Origin: Methylophilus medardicus
GTDB taxonomy: Bacteria; Pseudomonadota; Gammaproteobacteria; Burkholderiales; Methylophilaceae
Direction of reading: 5' to 3'
Assembly (NCBI RefSeq): GCF_006363955.1
Contig: NZ_CP040948.1
Span: 868,001-932,000, forward strand
DNA: 64,000 nt
Part shown: positions 33,613 to 43,337 of the stretch, in pieces
Position numbering within the stretch: position 1 is the first letter of the stretch
Layout: every line of letters begins with the position of its first letter
The notes under the pieces: model-generated
What the model was told of the DNA's origin: nothing
The model's database searches: none
The model's input: only the letters and a program-made list of their open reading frames with translations
Position numbers and translations under genes: made by a program

Positions 33613-36339
33613 ATGCAATACCTTGCCCAAATTCTAACAGAAAAGCAGGTCCCGTCTACAGAGCGCGCCTATTTGCTGCATGCCGCAGCCTGTAGCCCAT
33701 TTTTTGCTAGATTCGTTACAAAACACACAGATTTTATATCTGATTTGTTAGATAACTTATATAAGACATATAAGACTGAAGATGTTAACGCTCTGTTTCT
33801 ATGTGCAAAAAATCTTGAAGAACCTGCTTTTTTGCAACAAATCAGGTTGATCCGGCAACGCTTGATGGCGCACATGATTGTCCGTGACCTCAATGGTTTG
33901 GCCGATTTTGCTGAGGTGGTTGAGACCACCAGTGCGCTGGCAGAGTCCGCGATCTCGGCTGCCGTTGATTTTTATCACCCACGCTTAGCCGAAACCTATG
34001 GCGCTCCGCGAGATGCCAGTGGGCAGGCGCAACAATTGATTGTGGTGGGAATGGGCAAATTGGGCGGACGCGAACTCAATGTGTCTTCTGATATTGACCT
34101 CATTTTTGCCTATGAGCACGAGGGTGCGACCGATGGCGAAAAGTCTATCAGCAACCAGGATTTTTTCACCCGTTTGGGAAAAAAAGTCATTGCTGCGCTA
34201 GACGACGTCACCGCTGACGGTTTTGTGTTTAGGGTGGACATGCGCTTGCGACCCTTCGGCTCAGAAGGGGCTTTGGTCTGTAATCTGGATGCGCTTGAAG
34301 ACTATTACCAGAATTATGGTCGCGAGTGGGAGCGCTATGCGTGGATCAAAGGGCGCGCGGTGCATGGGCCGGGTGCCGCCTTAAGCAAGTTGATGAAGCC
34401 GTTTGTGTTTCGTAAATATCTAGACTTTAATGCCTACGCCTCCATGCGAGATCTCAAAATACAGATTCAACGTGATGTGGTGCAGCGTCGCTTAACCAAT
34501 AACATTAAACTTGGCCGTGGCGGTATCCGCGAAGTAGAGTTTATTGCGCAGGTATTCCAGTTGATCCGAGGCGGGCAAGTCCCTGACTTGCAGATCAAGC
34601 CCACGCTGGCGGTACTGGATTGCTTGGTCGCACGCGGCATGTTGCCTCGCCCGGAAGTAGAGGCTTTAAAAGTCAGTTATGTCTATCTGCGTAACCTCGA
34701 ACACCGATTGATGTACATTGATGACCAGCAGACGCAGGATTTGCCTGATTCAGAGACTTACCGTGCCTATTTGCTGCAAATGCTCGGGCATGCAGATTGG
34801 GACAGTTTCATGGCTGAACTCAATAATCATCGCGACCTAGTGCAGCGCTTTTTTGACGACACTTTCAAAGACGAACAAACGCATGATTTGCAGCAAGAAA
34901 CTGCACTGTGGCAGGGCACACTCGCCTCTGCGGAGGCCGAACAATGGCTGCAACAACAAGGCTACACCCGCGCCAGTGATCTCAGGCACATATTGCAGCA
35001 AACCCGCAACAGTCAAAAAATCCAGCAATTGCCTGAGCAAAGCCGTCGTCGTTTGGATCAACTGATGCCTTTACTACTGCGTGAAGCTGCGCAGCAACAA
35101 TCGACCACGCCAGATACGGCCCTGATTCGAACACTTGATTTATTAGAGAGTATTTGTCGTCGTGCCAGCTATTTGGCTTTGCTGGCAGAGTTTCCTGATG
35201 CATTGGCGCTGGTCGTCAAACTGTGTGCGGCCAGCCCGTGGATTGCGCAATACGTCTCTGCGCATCCTGTTCTGCTAGACGAGCTGCTTAACAAACAAAC
35301 CTTGTTCAAGCGCCTAGATGCAGCTCAGTTAAAAGCTGAACTCACGCATCACATGCAGCAACTGGCAGGTGACGTTGAGGCACAGATGGATGCGATGCGC
35401 CATTTTAAGCATGCCAATGTGCTTAAAATTGCGGCACAAGACTTAATGACAGCGTTACCACTGGAGTCGATCTCAGATGATTTGAGTGCGTTGGCAGAGG
35501 TGATTCTACAAGTGAGTGTGCAAACGGTGTGGCAAAACGTGTCGTTCAAACATCGTGATTTGCCACTCTTTAGTGTGATTGGCTATGGCAAACTGGGCGG
35601 GAAAGAGCTAGGGTATCTGTCTGATTTAGATATCATTTTTCTCTATGACGATGCGGCAGAGACCGCGCAAGATATTTACGCCCGATTTGCGCAGCGGTTG
35701 AATACTTGGTTTAACACCTTGACCAATGCCGGATTGCTTTACGAAACTGATTTGCAACTACGTCCCGATGGCAACAGCGGTTTGCTGGTGAGCACGGTGC
35801 AAGCATTCGCCGCCTATCAAGCGCAAAAAGCCTGGGTCTGGGAGCATCAAGCCATTACACGTGCGCGGTTCGTGGCAGGTGATACTGCGATCGGGCTGGC
35901 GTTTGAAAAAATTCGTCATCAAATCATCTCTCAGCCGCGGCCAGCGGCAACGTTGAAGCGCGACATTACGCAGATGCGCGAAAAAATGCGCGAGGCCCAT
36001 AAACCCAAAGCCCACCAGTTTGAGGTCAAGCAGGGGCTAGGCGGCATTATTGATGTTGAGTTTATTGTGCAGTATTTGGTGCTCGCGCATGCCGCCCAGC
36101 ATGCTAGCTTGACTGAGAATGTCGGTAATATTGCCTTATTGCAACGCTGCGCCCAGTTAGGATTGATTGCCTCCAGCGTGCTGGCGACGCAGGTGGCGGA
36201 TGCCTATCGGGCTTACCGCACCTTGATTCATCATGCGAAATTGCAAGGGACGGAGGCGGTGGTGCCAGAGGATGAACTGCAAGCAGAGCGACTAGCAGTC
36301 ACGCAGTTATGGCATGCGCTGTTTGCTGAGCCTGTTTAG
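33613..36339 (+). CDS. glnE: Glutamine synthetase adenylyltransferase/adenylyl-removing enzyme
   Basis: A 908-residue bifunctional enzyme that adenylylates glutamine synthetase and reverses it, under PII control. Two nucleotidyltransferase domains are visible: GMGKLGGRELNVSSDIDLIF (about residues 146-165; deadenylylation half) and GYGKLGGKELGYLSDLDIIF (about 657-676; adenylylation half), each with the DXD pair. Slightly shorter than the E. coli enzyme. Its stop overlaps the convergent diguanylate cyclase gene by four bases. Confidence 0.97.
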   Translation: MQYLAQILTEKQVPSTERAYLLHAAACSPFFARFVTKHTDFISDLLDNLYKTYKTEDVNALFLCAKNLEEPAFLQQIRLIRQRLMAHMIVRDLNGLADFAEVVETTSALAESAISAAVDFYHPRLAETYGAPRDASGQAQQLIVVGMGKLGGRELNVSSDIDLIFAYEHEGATDGEKSISNQDFFTRLGKKVIAALDDVTADGFVFRVDMRLRPFGSEGALVCNLDALEDYYQNYGREWERYAWIKGRAVHGPGAALSKLMKPFVFRKYLDFNAYASMRDLKIQIQRDVVQRRLTNNIKLGRGGIREVEFIAQVFQLIRGGQVPDLQIKPTLAVLDCLVARGMLPRPEVEALKVSYVYLRNLEHRLMYIDDQQTQDLPDSETYRAYLLQMLGHADWDSFMAELNNHRDLVQRFFDDTFKDEQTHDLQQETALWQGTLASAEAEQWLQQQGYTRASDLRHILQQTRNSQKIQQLPEQSRRRLDQLMPLLLREAAQQQSTTPDTALIRTLDLLESICRRASYLALLAEFPDALALVVKLCAASPWIAQYVSAHPVLLDELLNKQTLFKRLDAAQLKAELTHHMQQLAGDVEAQMDAMRHFKHANVLKIAAQDLMTALPLESISDDLSALAEVILQVSVQTVWQNVSFKHRDLPLFSVIGYGKLGGKELGYLSDLDIIFLYDDAAETAQDIYARFAQRLNTWFNTLTNAGLLYETDLQLRPDGNSGLLVSTVQAFAAYQAQKAWVWEHQAITRARFVAGDTAIGLAFEKIRHQIISQPRPAATLKRDITQMREKMREAHKPKAHQFEVKQGLGGIIDVEFIVQYLVLAHAAQHASLTENVGNIALLQRCAQLGLIASSVLATQVADAYRAYRTLIHHAKLQGTEAVVPEDELQAERLAVTQLWHALFAEPV

Positions 36340-38300
36340 ATATCATCCTCAGGCAAGCGCTTGCGCGCACTCAACCGGTCTGTGTCACAGACCACCAGAT
36401 TGCGCCCGGATTGTTTGGCTAAATACAGCGCCAGATCTGCATGTTTATAAAGCAATTCATAGGCATACATGTTCTCCGAGGCGTATGCAATCCCAATGCT
36501 CACGGTGGTGTGATAGCTTTGCGTGAGTGCTGGCGTATGAAAAGATAGCTCAGCAATGCTGATGCGAATGCGTTCGGCGATCACGCGCGCTTCATCTATT
36601 TTGGTGTTTGGCAGCAACACCGCAAACTCTTCGCCACCAAGTCTGCCGAGCAGATCTTTTTCTCGAATGGTTTTTTCGATGGTTCTAGCGCACGCAATCA
36701 ACACCCGATCCCCTTGGGGGTGGCCATAGGTGTCGTTAATATGTTTAAAAAAATCGATATCCAGCATTAAAAAACACAGTGGCTCACCTAAATGATCTGC
36801 TTGTTTTAAGATGGCTTTGGCGCGGTTATAAAAAGAATGGCGATTCGGAACCTGTGTCAGGCTGTCTATGGTCGCTTCTTTTTCGGCTTTCTCTTTAGCC
36901 CGTTGTAGTTCACGGGTCCTGACCTTTACCTGATCTTCGAGCGATTGATTCAAACTGTGCATGTCATCCCGAAATTTCAACAGGCTACCCGCCATACTTT
37001 TGAAGAGTTTGGCTAGCTTGCCGATTTCATTATCTAGATGGTCAGGCAACGGCAATACACTGTCAGGAATCTTGTCATAATGCCGGCCCTCAATGGCGCT
37101 GGAGGCCTCCATAAAACGCTCTAGCGGCTTGACCACTTTTTTTACCATGACCAGATAGAGCATGATGAGCTCAATCACCAATGCCAAAACACTCAGCAGT
37201 AAAATGAACTTGGCGGCTTTGAGCGAGGGCGATGAAAGGAGTGATTTGGGGTAGACCGTGACAAACCACCAGCCGGGGCCCTCGATTTTGCTAGTGGCCA
37301 AAAACGCATCTTCTGACTCCTCGATAAAGTAATTCGTTTGTTTTTTTTGAATCTTGGCATGCAAGGTGTGAAAGTACTGCATGAGTTGTTGGTCTTTGAG
37401 TTGAGAGATCATCAACATGCCCCGCGTGTTGTCCATCTCTTTAATTTTGGTGGGATGCGCAATCAACCTTCCATCTTCCCTGAAGATGAAGTTGTATGTG
37501 CCTGACAAATGGTCATTGAACACCCGGTCAAACAGGTCGTTAAGCAAAATATCATGGCCAATATTCAGGGTATTGGTTGGTGTGATATCGATGGGGGTTT
37601 CCAGAGAGACCATCCAATCCAGTGCGGTGGGGTCGTAGTAAAGACCCGTCCATACGCTTTTGCGCTCCGGATTATTTTGCGGTGTGGTGATATATACCCA
37701 CTCTTCACTCAGTACATTGAGTTTACTGGTCGCGTTGTCCGCCCATCGCACCCCAGGCCAATACACAATATTGACGTTCTCAGGCATGGAGACGTACAGA
37801 TTGGCAAACTGTTGCGTCCAAGCTGCGCCGAAATGGTCGACCATGGTGTAGGCGAGTAGCAGTTTTTTCCTGAAGGTGCGGTCTTGTATCGGCGCGCGGT
37901 TGCCGATATAGGCCGTTACATCCTGACTGATCAAGCCAGACAGGTTGTAATAGCCATCGTAGGCTTTTTTTTGTAGGTGGATTGTCTGGTCGGGCCTTTG
38001 TTCAAACACTTGCCAAAAATAGGGGTCGTTGTAAAAAAAGTCGCGCTGCCAGTGCGCAAGAAAGCGTGCCCTGAAGATTTGATGATTCGATTCAGCTAAC
38101 TTAAAAATGGCGCTCTCGCGTTGGCCGCGCTCTTGAATGTAGTGTTCAAGGCCATCAATGGTGGCGCTCACCAGCGTCTCATAGATATGCCAGTAGGTGA
38201 GGGCACTGACTACAACGATGACAATGCTTACCCTGGCGGCCATTTGCAACATCACATCTAAGGTCAGTGACTGCTTGTGATTTTTAAATGAAAAATGCAT
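36336..38300 (-). CDS. Membrane diguanylate cyclase (periplasmic sensor, HAMP, GGDEF)
   Basis: A 654-residue protein: helix near residues 20-40, a large periplasmic sensor (dCache-like) to about 355, a second helix, a HAMP-like linker with a coiled-coil stretch (SLNQSLEDQVKVRTRELQRAKEKAEKEA), and a GGDEF domain. The active site is GGEEF (about residues 555-559) and the REKD motif five residues upstream is a product-inhibition I-site, so it likely makes c-di-GMP with feedback. The ligand is unknown. The ATG at 38300 is taken as start, though the frame runs back to a TTG at 38348; neither has a clear ribosome site. Confidence 0.92.
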   Translation of the reverse strand: MHFSFKNHKQSLTLDVMLQMAARVSIVIVVVSALTYWHIYETLVSATIDGLEHYIQERGQRESAIFKLAESNHQIFRARFLAHWQRDFFYNDPYFWQVFEQRPDQTIHLQKKAYDGYYNLSGLISQDVTAYIGNRAPIQDRTFRKKLLLAYTMVDHFGAAWTQQFANLYVSMPENVNIVYWPGVRWADNATSKLNVLSEEWVYITTPQNNPERKSVWTGLYYDPTALDWMVSLETPIDITPTNTLNIGHDILLNDLFDRVFNDHLSGTYNFIFREDGRLIAHPTKIKEMDNTRGMLMISQLKDQQLMQYFHTLHAKIQKKQTNYFIEESEDAFLATSKIEGPGWWFVTVYPKSLLSSPSLKAAKFILLLSVLALVIELIMLYLVMVKKVVKPLERFMEASSAIEGRHYDKIPDSVLPLPDHLDNEIGKLAKLFKSMAGSLLKFRDDMHSLNQSLEDQVKVRTRELQRAKEKAEKEATIDSLTQVPNRHSFYNRAKAILKQADHLGEPLCFLMLDIDFFKHINDTYGHPQGDRVLIACARTIEKTIREKDLLGRLGGEEFAVLLPNTKIDEARVIAERIRISIAELSFHTPALTQSYHTTVSIGIAYASENMYAYELLYKHADLALYLAKQSGRNLVVCDTDRLSARKRLPEDDI

Positions 38301-38645
38301 GTTGAAAGCGGTTGGTGATTGGCGAGTGCAGCGCGTGGTGGCATCCAACGCAGTCAGGGTATCGGAGAGTGTTGAGGATCACGTACGTCGTTCTGACCTT
38401 ATATTTATATGGTTAATTTTTGTATAAATCAGCCTCTGATAAGGATTCCAAGGCTGCTTTTGGCGTACCTTACTCTTGCGCTTGCCTAGAAGCAATGGTT
38501 GCGTGGAGCTAAATGTAGCTCGGGTTATAAAATGCGCAGGAGTGTGCTGATTTTGTTGAAAAGCACTAGCCATTGACGTTTTTCGGCAATATCGACTGGT
38601 CTTATCAAGAGGAAGCGCCCGCTGTTTTTAGCAGGCGTGATGGTG
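38301..38645. other. Intergenic stretch between dhaK and the diguanylate cyclase gene
   Basis: About 345 bases with no gene I can support. The minus strand downstream of dhaK holds a weak stem at 38617-38638 (CGCCTGC / GCGGGCG, one G-T pair) without a T-run. Short open frames here (such as 38379-38573) have no ribosome site or recognisable product. The cyclase promoter presumably lies in the AT-rich part near 38400-38430. Confidence 0.35.
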
Positions 38646-39644
38646 TTAGCAGCCCCAGCGTAAGCCGACTGTATGCACAGGACTGTCCCAGTGTTGTTGG
38701 ATCTCATCATCCAGCAAGCAGACTGTCAGTGATGCCCCCGCCATATCAATGGCTGTGGTGTAATTCCCTACCAAGCTGCGGGTGATTTGAAAGCCTTGGG
38801 CTGTCAGCAACTTGGCGGCGGTGTTGTAGATAAGATACAACTCCATGAGAGGGGTGGCACCCAAGCCGTTCACCAGCAGTAAGATGTTGCCTTGGGTGGG
38901 TAATTGTTTGGCAGCAAAGTCATGCACAATGGCGGCGACCATGTCGGCAATGATCGCATCAGCGTCACGGATCGGCTCACGTCGTCTGCCGGGCTCGCCA
39001 TGAATGCCAACGCCCATTTCAATTTCGCTATCACTGATATCAAACGTGGGTCGCCCAGCCGCGGGGACTGTGCAGCTGGTTAAAGCCACCCCGATACTGG
39101 AAGTGCGTTGATTAATCTTGTCGCCTAGCGCTTTGCAACTGGCGAGGTCTGCCCCAGACTCGGCCAGACTACCGACGCATTTTTCAACAATCACGGTCCC
39201 TGCAACCCCCCGACGGCCAGTGGTGTAGGTGCTATTTACAACGGCGCAATCATCTGCAGTGAGCACTGTGGCATGGGCGAACGGCAGCATTTCAGCGGCC
39301 ATTTCAAAATTCATCACATCACCGGCATAATTTTTCACAATGAATAGGACGCCTTGGCCGGCATGGACGGCTTCTGCTGCCGCCAACATCTGGTCTGGAG
39401 TAGGGGAGGTGAAGACTTGGCCGGGACAGGCTGCATCTAGCATTCCTTTGCCAACATAGCCTGCATGTAGAGGCTCATGGCCTGACCCGCCTCCAGAAAT
39501 CAATGCGACCTTGTTTTGTGCTTTATGCTTGCGCGCGATGAATGTGGGTTCAAGCTGCAGCTCGACCAAGTCATGATGTGCCGCCGCAAAGCCAGACAAA
39601 CTCTCTGTGAGCATGTGGTCAACATGATTCAAAAATTTTTTCAT
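38646..39644 (-). CDS. dhaK: Dihydroxyacetone kinase subunit DhaK
   Basis: A 332-residue substrate-binding subunit. GGGSGHEP (residues 51-58) and the histidine that binds dihydroxyacetone covalently, His215 in GIHGEPG, are present, as is the C-terminal VHTVGLRWG. It pairs with DhaL encoded upstream, 45 bases away. GGAGTGA precedes the ATG. The usual phosphoryl donor DhaM (PTS-linked) is absent, so the donor could be ATP or a DhaM encoded elsewhere. Substrate could be dihydroxyacetone or a related triose/tetrulose; methylotrophy makes the former attractive, but this is inference. Confidence 0.93.
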   Translation of the reverse strand: MKKFLNHVDHMLTESLSGFAAAHHDLVELQLEPTFIARKHKAQNKVALISGGGSGHEPLHAGYVGKGMLDAACPGQVFTSPTPDQMLAAAEAVHAGQGVLFIVKNYAGDVMNFEMAAEMLPFAHATVLTADDCAVVNSTYTTGRRGVAGTVIVEKCVGSLAESGADLASCKALGDKINQRTSSIGVALTSCTVPAAGRPTFDISDSEIEMGVGIHGEPGRRREPIRDADAIIADMVAAIVHDFAAKQLPTQGNILLLVNGLGATPLMELYLIYNTAAKLLTAQGFQITRSLVGNYTTAIDMAGASLTVCLLDDEIQQHWDSPVHTVGLRWGC

Positions 39645-39689
39645 GAGTCACTCCGAAATAGATGGTGCTTAAACTTAAAAGAGTAGTGT

Positions 39690-40343
39690 TTAGGGAGAGG
39701 GCTGGTTGGATGGGTCGTTCAGTACTTGATCGCATACGGCGTGGATCATGACTTGGCAGCTTTTTGCGCCCGCATCCAAGTGGCCAATCACGCGCTCACC
39801 CAGGCCAGATGCGCGCCCTTTAGTGGCTAACATGCTGCGCGTAGATTCTAGGCCCTCGCTCGCGACTTGCTTGAGTATCACAGCGATCTCCTGTGTAGAT
39901 TTGCCTTGTGCCGCTAGACTATTAAACTGTTCAGCCACCGGGATCAGCACATCCAGCATGGTTTTTTCGCCAGCTTGCGCTTTGCCGCGCTGCATGATCG
40001 CTTGTACGCCTGCGTCAAATGCAGCGGCAATGTGCATTGCTGAATCGGGGGCATTCACTTTCAGTGTCTTGCTCATCCCGATGAAAAAACTCGCAAACAG
40101 CGGCCCAGATGCCCCCCCAATGGTGCTTAATAATTTCATGCCGATGCTATTTAATGCATCCACCAGCGGGAGTTTGGTTAAGGTTTCGCCGAGACCTGCA
40201 ATAGCCTCGCAGCCGCGCTTCATATTGATATAGTGATCCCCGTCGCCAATGTCACGATCTAGGCATTCGATATCCGCTTCGTTGGCGAGAATGGCAGTGC
40301 GAACAGCGAATACGTAATGCGTTAATTGTTCACTATTGATCAT
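39690..40343 (-). CDS. dhaL: Dihydroxyacetone kinase subunit DhaL
   Basis: A 217-residue nucleotide-binding subunit. The metal-binding motif DIGDGDHYINMKRG (about residues 31-44) and the glycine-rich SIGGASGPLFASFFIG region are typical. It transfers phosphate to DhaK-bound substrate. It starts the dhaL-dhaK unit, in the opposite order to the better-known E. coli dhaKLM. The family length is met; no frameshift seen. Confidence 0.92.
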   Translation of the reverse strand: MINSEQLTHYVFAVRTAILANEADIECLDRDIGDGDHYINMKRGCEAIAGLGETLTKLPLVDALNSIGMKLLSTIGGASGPLFASFFIGMSKTLKVNAPDSAMHIAAAFDAGVQAIMQRGKAQAGEKTMLDVLIPVAEQFNSLAAQGKSTQEIAVILKQVASEGLESTRSMLATKGRASGLGERVIGHLDAGAKSCQVMIHAVCDQVLNDPSNQPSP

Positions 40344-40464
40344 GTTGAAGGCCTTTAAAAAAACGTGATGATACTGAGTATTTACATGGCGAATCGGTAG
40401 GTAAGCCTGATTTTATGCCAGCAGAGTAGGCGTTTTTGCAGGTTGCGTTTAAAATAGCGCCGCT

Positions 40465-40537
40465 GTCCTCGTGGTGAAACAGGATATCACCAGCCCCTCC
40501 TAAGGGCTAGTTTCAGGTTCGAGTCCTGACGGGGACA
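40465..40537 (+). tRNA. tRNA-Arg (anticodon CCU)
   Basis: A full 73-base cloverleaf: acceptor GTCCTCG/CGGGGAC, D stem GTGA/TCAC with GG in the loop, anticodon stem AGCCC/GGGCT with loop CTCCTAA (anticodon CCT), four-base variable loop, T stem TCAGG/CCTGA with TTCGAGT, and A73. The 3' CCA is not encoded (CCC follows). It reads AGG codons. No integrase or attachment repeat is seen beside it. Confidence 0.93.
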
Positions 40538-40564
40538 CCCGCTACACTTCAAAGCCTTAAGTGC

Positions 40565-40593
40565 TTGAAAGTAATTGATTAAAGCGCTATAAT
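40565..40593 (+). promoter_or_regulatory. Sigma-70 promoter of rpsB
   Basis: TTGAAA (40565-40570), a 17-base spacer and a perfect TATAAT (40588-40593). Transcription would start near 40600, leaving about 100 bases of leader before the rpsB start codon. Confidence 0.85.
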
Positions 40594-40626
40594 TTTGGAT
40601 TGACTTTTTTGTCAATTAACTTAATT

Positions 40627-40670
40627 GCCATCACATTGGGTGCCCTAAGGGGTGTTTTTGATGGCATTTT
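40627..40670 (+). promoter_or_regulatory. Structured leader of rpsB
   Basis: GCCATCA (40627-40633) pairs perfectly with TGATGGC (40659-40665) and is followed by five T; a CCC-TAA-GGG stem can form inside. Such a hairpin could be an S2-binding autoregulatory leader or an attenuator; sequence alone does not decide. Confidence 0.5.
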
Positions 40671-40703
40671 TATGAATAACCCTTTGAATTGAAAGACTAA
40701 ATC

Positions 40704-41450
40704 ATGTCAGTGACTATGCGTCAAATGTTGGAGGCTGGTGTTCACTTTGGCCACCAAACTCGTTACTGGAACCCGAAAATGGCAGAGTTCATCTTCGGTG
40801 ACCGTAACAAAATCCATATTGTAAACCTTGAAAAAACCCTGCCTCTGTTCGAAGAAGCACAAAAGTACGTGCGCACATTGGCGGCAAACAAGGGCCGTAT
40901 TTTGTTCGTGGGCACTAAGCGTCAAGCCCGTGACATCGTGAAAGAAGAAGCGCAGCGCGCAGGTTGTGCATACGTCAATCACCGTTGGTTGGGTGGTATG
41001 CTGACTAACTTCAAAACTGTAAAACAATCTATCAAACGCCTGAATGACTTCGAAGCGATGATGCTCGATGGCACCATCGAAAAATTTGGTAAAAAAGAAG
41101 CGTTGGGCATCAAGCGTGAAATCGAAAAGTTGGAGCGCTCTATCGGTGGTATCCAAGAAATGGGCGGTTTGCCTGATGCGATTTTTGTGATCGACGTTGG
41201 TCATGAAAGCGGCGCGATTACTGAAGCGCGTAAATTAGGTATTCCAGTGATTGGTATCGTAGATACGAATAACTCTCCAGATGGCATCACTTACGTGATT
41301 CCTGGTAACGATGACTCCTCACGCGCTATCCGTTTGTATGCACGTGGTATGGCTGATGCTGTACTGGAAGGTCGTGCAAACGCGATTTCTGAAATCGTAA
41401 AAGCGGCTCAGGAAGAAACTGCGCCAGCAGCTGAGGCTGTTGCCGAGTAA
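40704..41450 (+). CDS. rpsB: 30S ribosomal protein S2
   Basis: A 248-residue ribosomal protein of the 30S subunit. It opens [26 protein letters not shown] and contains the [12 protein letters not shown] and [11 protein letters not shown] family regions. Length is usual. It starts the rpsB-tsf-pyrH-frr-uppS-cdsA-dxr-rseP-bamA set and has its own strong promoter, a structured leader and a downstream terminator. Confidence 0.98.
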   Translation: MSVTMRQMLEAGVHFGHQTRYWNPKMAEFIFGDRNKIHIVNLEKTLPLFEEAQKYVRTLAANKGRILFVGTKRQARDIVKEEAQRAGCAYVNHRWLGGMLTNFKTVKQSIKRLNDFEAMMLDGTIEKFGKKEALGIKREIEKLERSIGGIQEMGGLPDAIFVIDVGHESGAITEARKLGIPVIGIVDTNNSPDGITYVIPGNDDSSRAIRLYARGMADAVLEGRANAISEIVKAAQEETAPAAEAVAE

Positions 41451-41463
41451 TTCTCGCGGGCTA

Positions 41464-41490
41464 GAAAAGGGGGCGCATCGCCCCTTTTTC
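41464..41490 (+). terminator. Terminator-like hairpin between rpsB and tsf
   Basis: GGGGCG-CAT-CGCCCC stem followed by five T. Partial read-through would let the pair be made in different amounts. Confidence 0.8.
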
Positions 41491-41581
41491 TATTGTATTT
41501 AGCATCTGGCTGTCATACAGCCTTTGTATACTGAAAATATCTACGACGACTGCGTTAGTTGTCGCACAAAAGGAGCAAAAA

Positions 41582-42457
41582 ATGGCTGAAATTACCGCAA
41601 GCATGGTGAAGGATCTACGTGAGCGCACCGATGCCCCGATGATGGACTGTAAAAAAGCATTGACCGAAGCAGAGGGCGATATGGCCCGTGCAGAAGAAAT
41701 TCTGCGTGTCCGTTTCGGTAACAAAGCAAGCAAAGCTGCCGGCCGCGTTGCAGCCGAAGGTACAGTCGGCATTAGCATTTCTGCAGATGGCAAATTGGGC
41801 ACACTGATTGAAGTGAACTCAGAAACAGACTTCTGCGCGAAAAATGAAGAGTTTCTTAAATTTGTAAGCGACTTGGCACAAACTGTGAACGAAAATAACC
41901 CAGCGGATATCGAGGCGGTGGGTGCTTTGCCATTGCGTGGCGAAACGGCCGAAGCAGTGCGCGCACAATTGGTGGGTAAAATTGGTGAAAACATCACACC
42001 ACGTCGTTTTGTACGCACGGCTGCACAAGGGCAGTTGTTTAGTTATGTGCACGGTAGCAGAATTGGCGTGTTGCTGGACTTAGTTGGTGGCGACGAAGCC
42101 TTGGGTAAAGACATTGCCATGCACATTGCGGCAGCAAAACCAAAATCATTGGATGCGAGCGGAGTGGATGCAGCTTTGATTGAAGCTGAGCGTCGTGTGG
42201 CAATTGAAAAAGCCAAAGAAGCTGGCAAGCCAGAAGCGATGTTGGAAAAAATCGCAGAAGGTACCGTACAGAAGTTTTTGAAAGAAGTGACTTTGTTGAG
42301 TCAAGCTTTTGTAAAAGACGACAAACTGAGCATCGAGCAACTGCTGAAATCAAAAGGCGCAAGCGTTGCTTCTTTCAGCATGTATGTAGTGGGTGAAGGC
42401 ATTGAGAAGGCAGTGGTTGATTACGCTGCTGAAGTCGCTGCTGCAGCAAAAGTTTAA
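41582..42457 (+). CDS. tsf: Translation elongation factor Ts
   Basis: A 291-residue nucleotide-exchange factor for EF-Tu. The N-terminal UBA-like domain reads [27 protein letters not shown], and the core has [20 protein letters not shown] (the TDFVA-type contact region). Length fits the family. AGGAG lies nine bases before the ATG. It lies 131 bases after rpsB beyond a hairpin, and another strong terminator follows. Confidence 0.98.
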   Translation: MAEITASMVKDLRERTDAPMMDCKKALTEAEGDMARAEEILRVRFGNKASKAAGRVAAEGTVGISISADGKLGTLIEVNSETDFCAKNEEFLKFVSDLAQTVNENNPADIEAVGALPLRGETAEAVRAQLVGKIGENITPRRFVRTAAQGQLFSYVHGSRIGVLLDLVGGDEALGKDIAMHIAAAKPKSLDASGVDAALIEAERRVAIEKAKEAGKPEAMLEKIAEGTVQKFLKEVTLLSQAFVKDDKLSIEQLLKSKGASVASFSMYVVGEGIEKAVVDYAAEVAAAAKV

Positions 42458-42480
42458 TCGGCTTTTTTGCGGGTACTCTC

Positions 42481-42512
42481 AAAAAGTGGAATCTTCGGAT
42501 TCCACTTTTTTT
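42481..42512 (+). terminator. Strong terminator after tsf
   Basis: Thirteen perfect pairs (AAAAAGTGGAATC / GATTCCACTTTTT) closed by a TTCG tetraloop, an unusually stable loop, with seven T in total. Confidence 0.92.
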
Positions 42513-42592
42513 ATGCCTGAATCAGGCTGAATGCGCCAAAGAAAGCACGTTTTGTGATTAAATAGGCACATTTTGAGTTTGGGAAAATAATC

Positions 42593-43309
42593 ATGGCACA
42601 ACCTGTTTTCAAGCGCATATTACTCAAGTTATCTGGTGAGGCGCTGATGGGCGACGATGCTTATGGCATTAATCGTGAAACGGTGACGGCGATCGTGGCG
42701 CAAGTCAAAGAGATCGTTAACATGGGCGTGCAAGTTGGTATTGTGATTGGTGGTGGAAACATATTTCGTGGCGTGGCACCTGCCGCCGAAGGCATGGACA
42801 GGGCAACGGCGGATTATATGGGCATGTTAGCCACTGTCATGAATGCCATGGCATTGCAAGATGCGATGAAGCATGCGGGCGTGGCAGCGAGGGTGCAGAG
42901 TGCGCTCAATATTGAAGCCGTGGCTGAACCTTATATTCGCGGCAAAGCAATACGCTATCTCGAAGAAGGCAAAGTGGTCATTTTTGGTGCTGGCACGGGC
43001 AATCCGTTTTTTACAACCGATACTGCCGCTGCATTACGCGGTGTTGAAATTGATGCAGAGATTGTACTAAAAGCCACCAAAGTTGATGGTATTTATACCG
43101 CAGATCCGAAAAAGGACCCGACCGCGACGCGCTATGATATGGTTTCTTATGACGAAGCGATCAACAAGAATTTAAAAGTCATGGATGCGACAGCCTTTAC
43201 GCTGTGCCGTGACCAGAAAATGCCGATTGCGGTGTTTAGTATATTTAAAGAAGGTGCGTTGAAGCGTGTGATCTTGGGTGAGAACGAAGGCACGCGTGTG
43301 ATGGCCTAG
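42593..43309 (+). CDS. pyrH: Uridylate kinase (UMP kinase)
   Basis: A 238-residue hexameric amino-acid-kinase-fold enzyme that phosphorylates UMP to UDP. Family signatures: [20 protein letters not shown]-like [12 protein letters not shown], and [14 protein letters not shown] with [16 protein letters not shown]. Normal length. It sits between tsf and frr as usual but is separated from tsf by a strong terminator, so it probably has its own promoter within the 80-base gap. Confidence 0.98.
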   Translation: MAQPVFKRILLKLSGEALMGDDAYGINRETVTAIVAQVKEIVNMGVQVGIVIGGGNIFRGVAPAAEGMDRATADYMGMLATVMNAMALQDAMKHAGVAARVQSALNIEAVAEPYIRGKAIRYLEEGKVVIFGAGTGNPFFTTDTAAALRGVEIDAEIVLKATKVDGIYTADPKKDPTATRYDMVSYDEAINKNLKVMDATAFTLCRDQKMPIAVFSIFKEGALKRVILGENEGTRVMA

Positions 43310-43337
43310 GCCTGCACTAGAAACATTGGAGATGACG

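Noticed and set aside
38379-38710. Short minus-strand open frames between dhaK and the diguanylate cyclase gene
   Set aside because: No ribosome site, no recognisable domain and, for the second, overlap with dhaK on the same strand.
40465-40703. tRNA-Arg as an integration site
   Set aside because: No integrase, no repeat of the tRNA 3' end and no change in gene content nearby; downstream is the conserved rpsB block.
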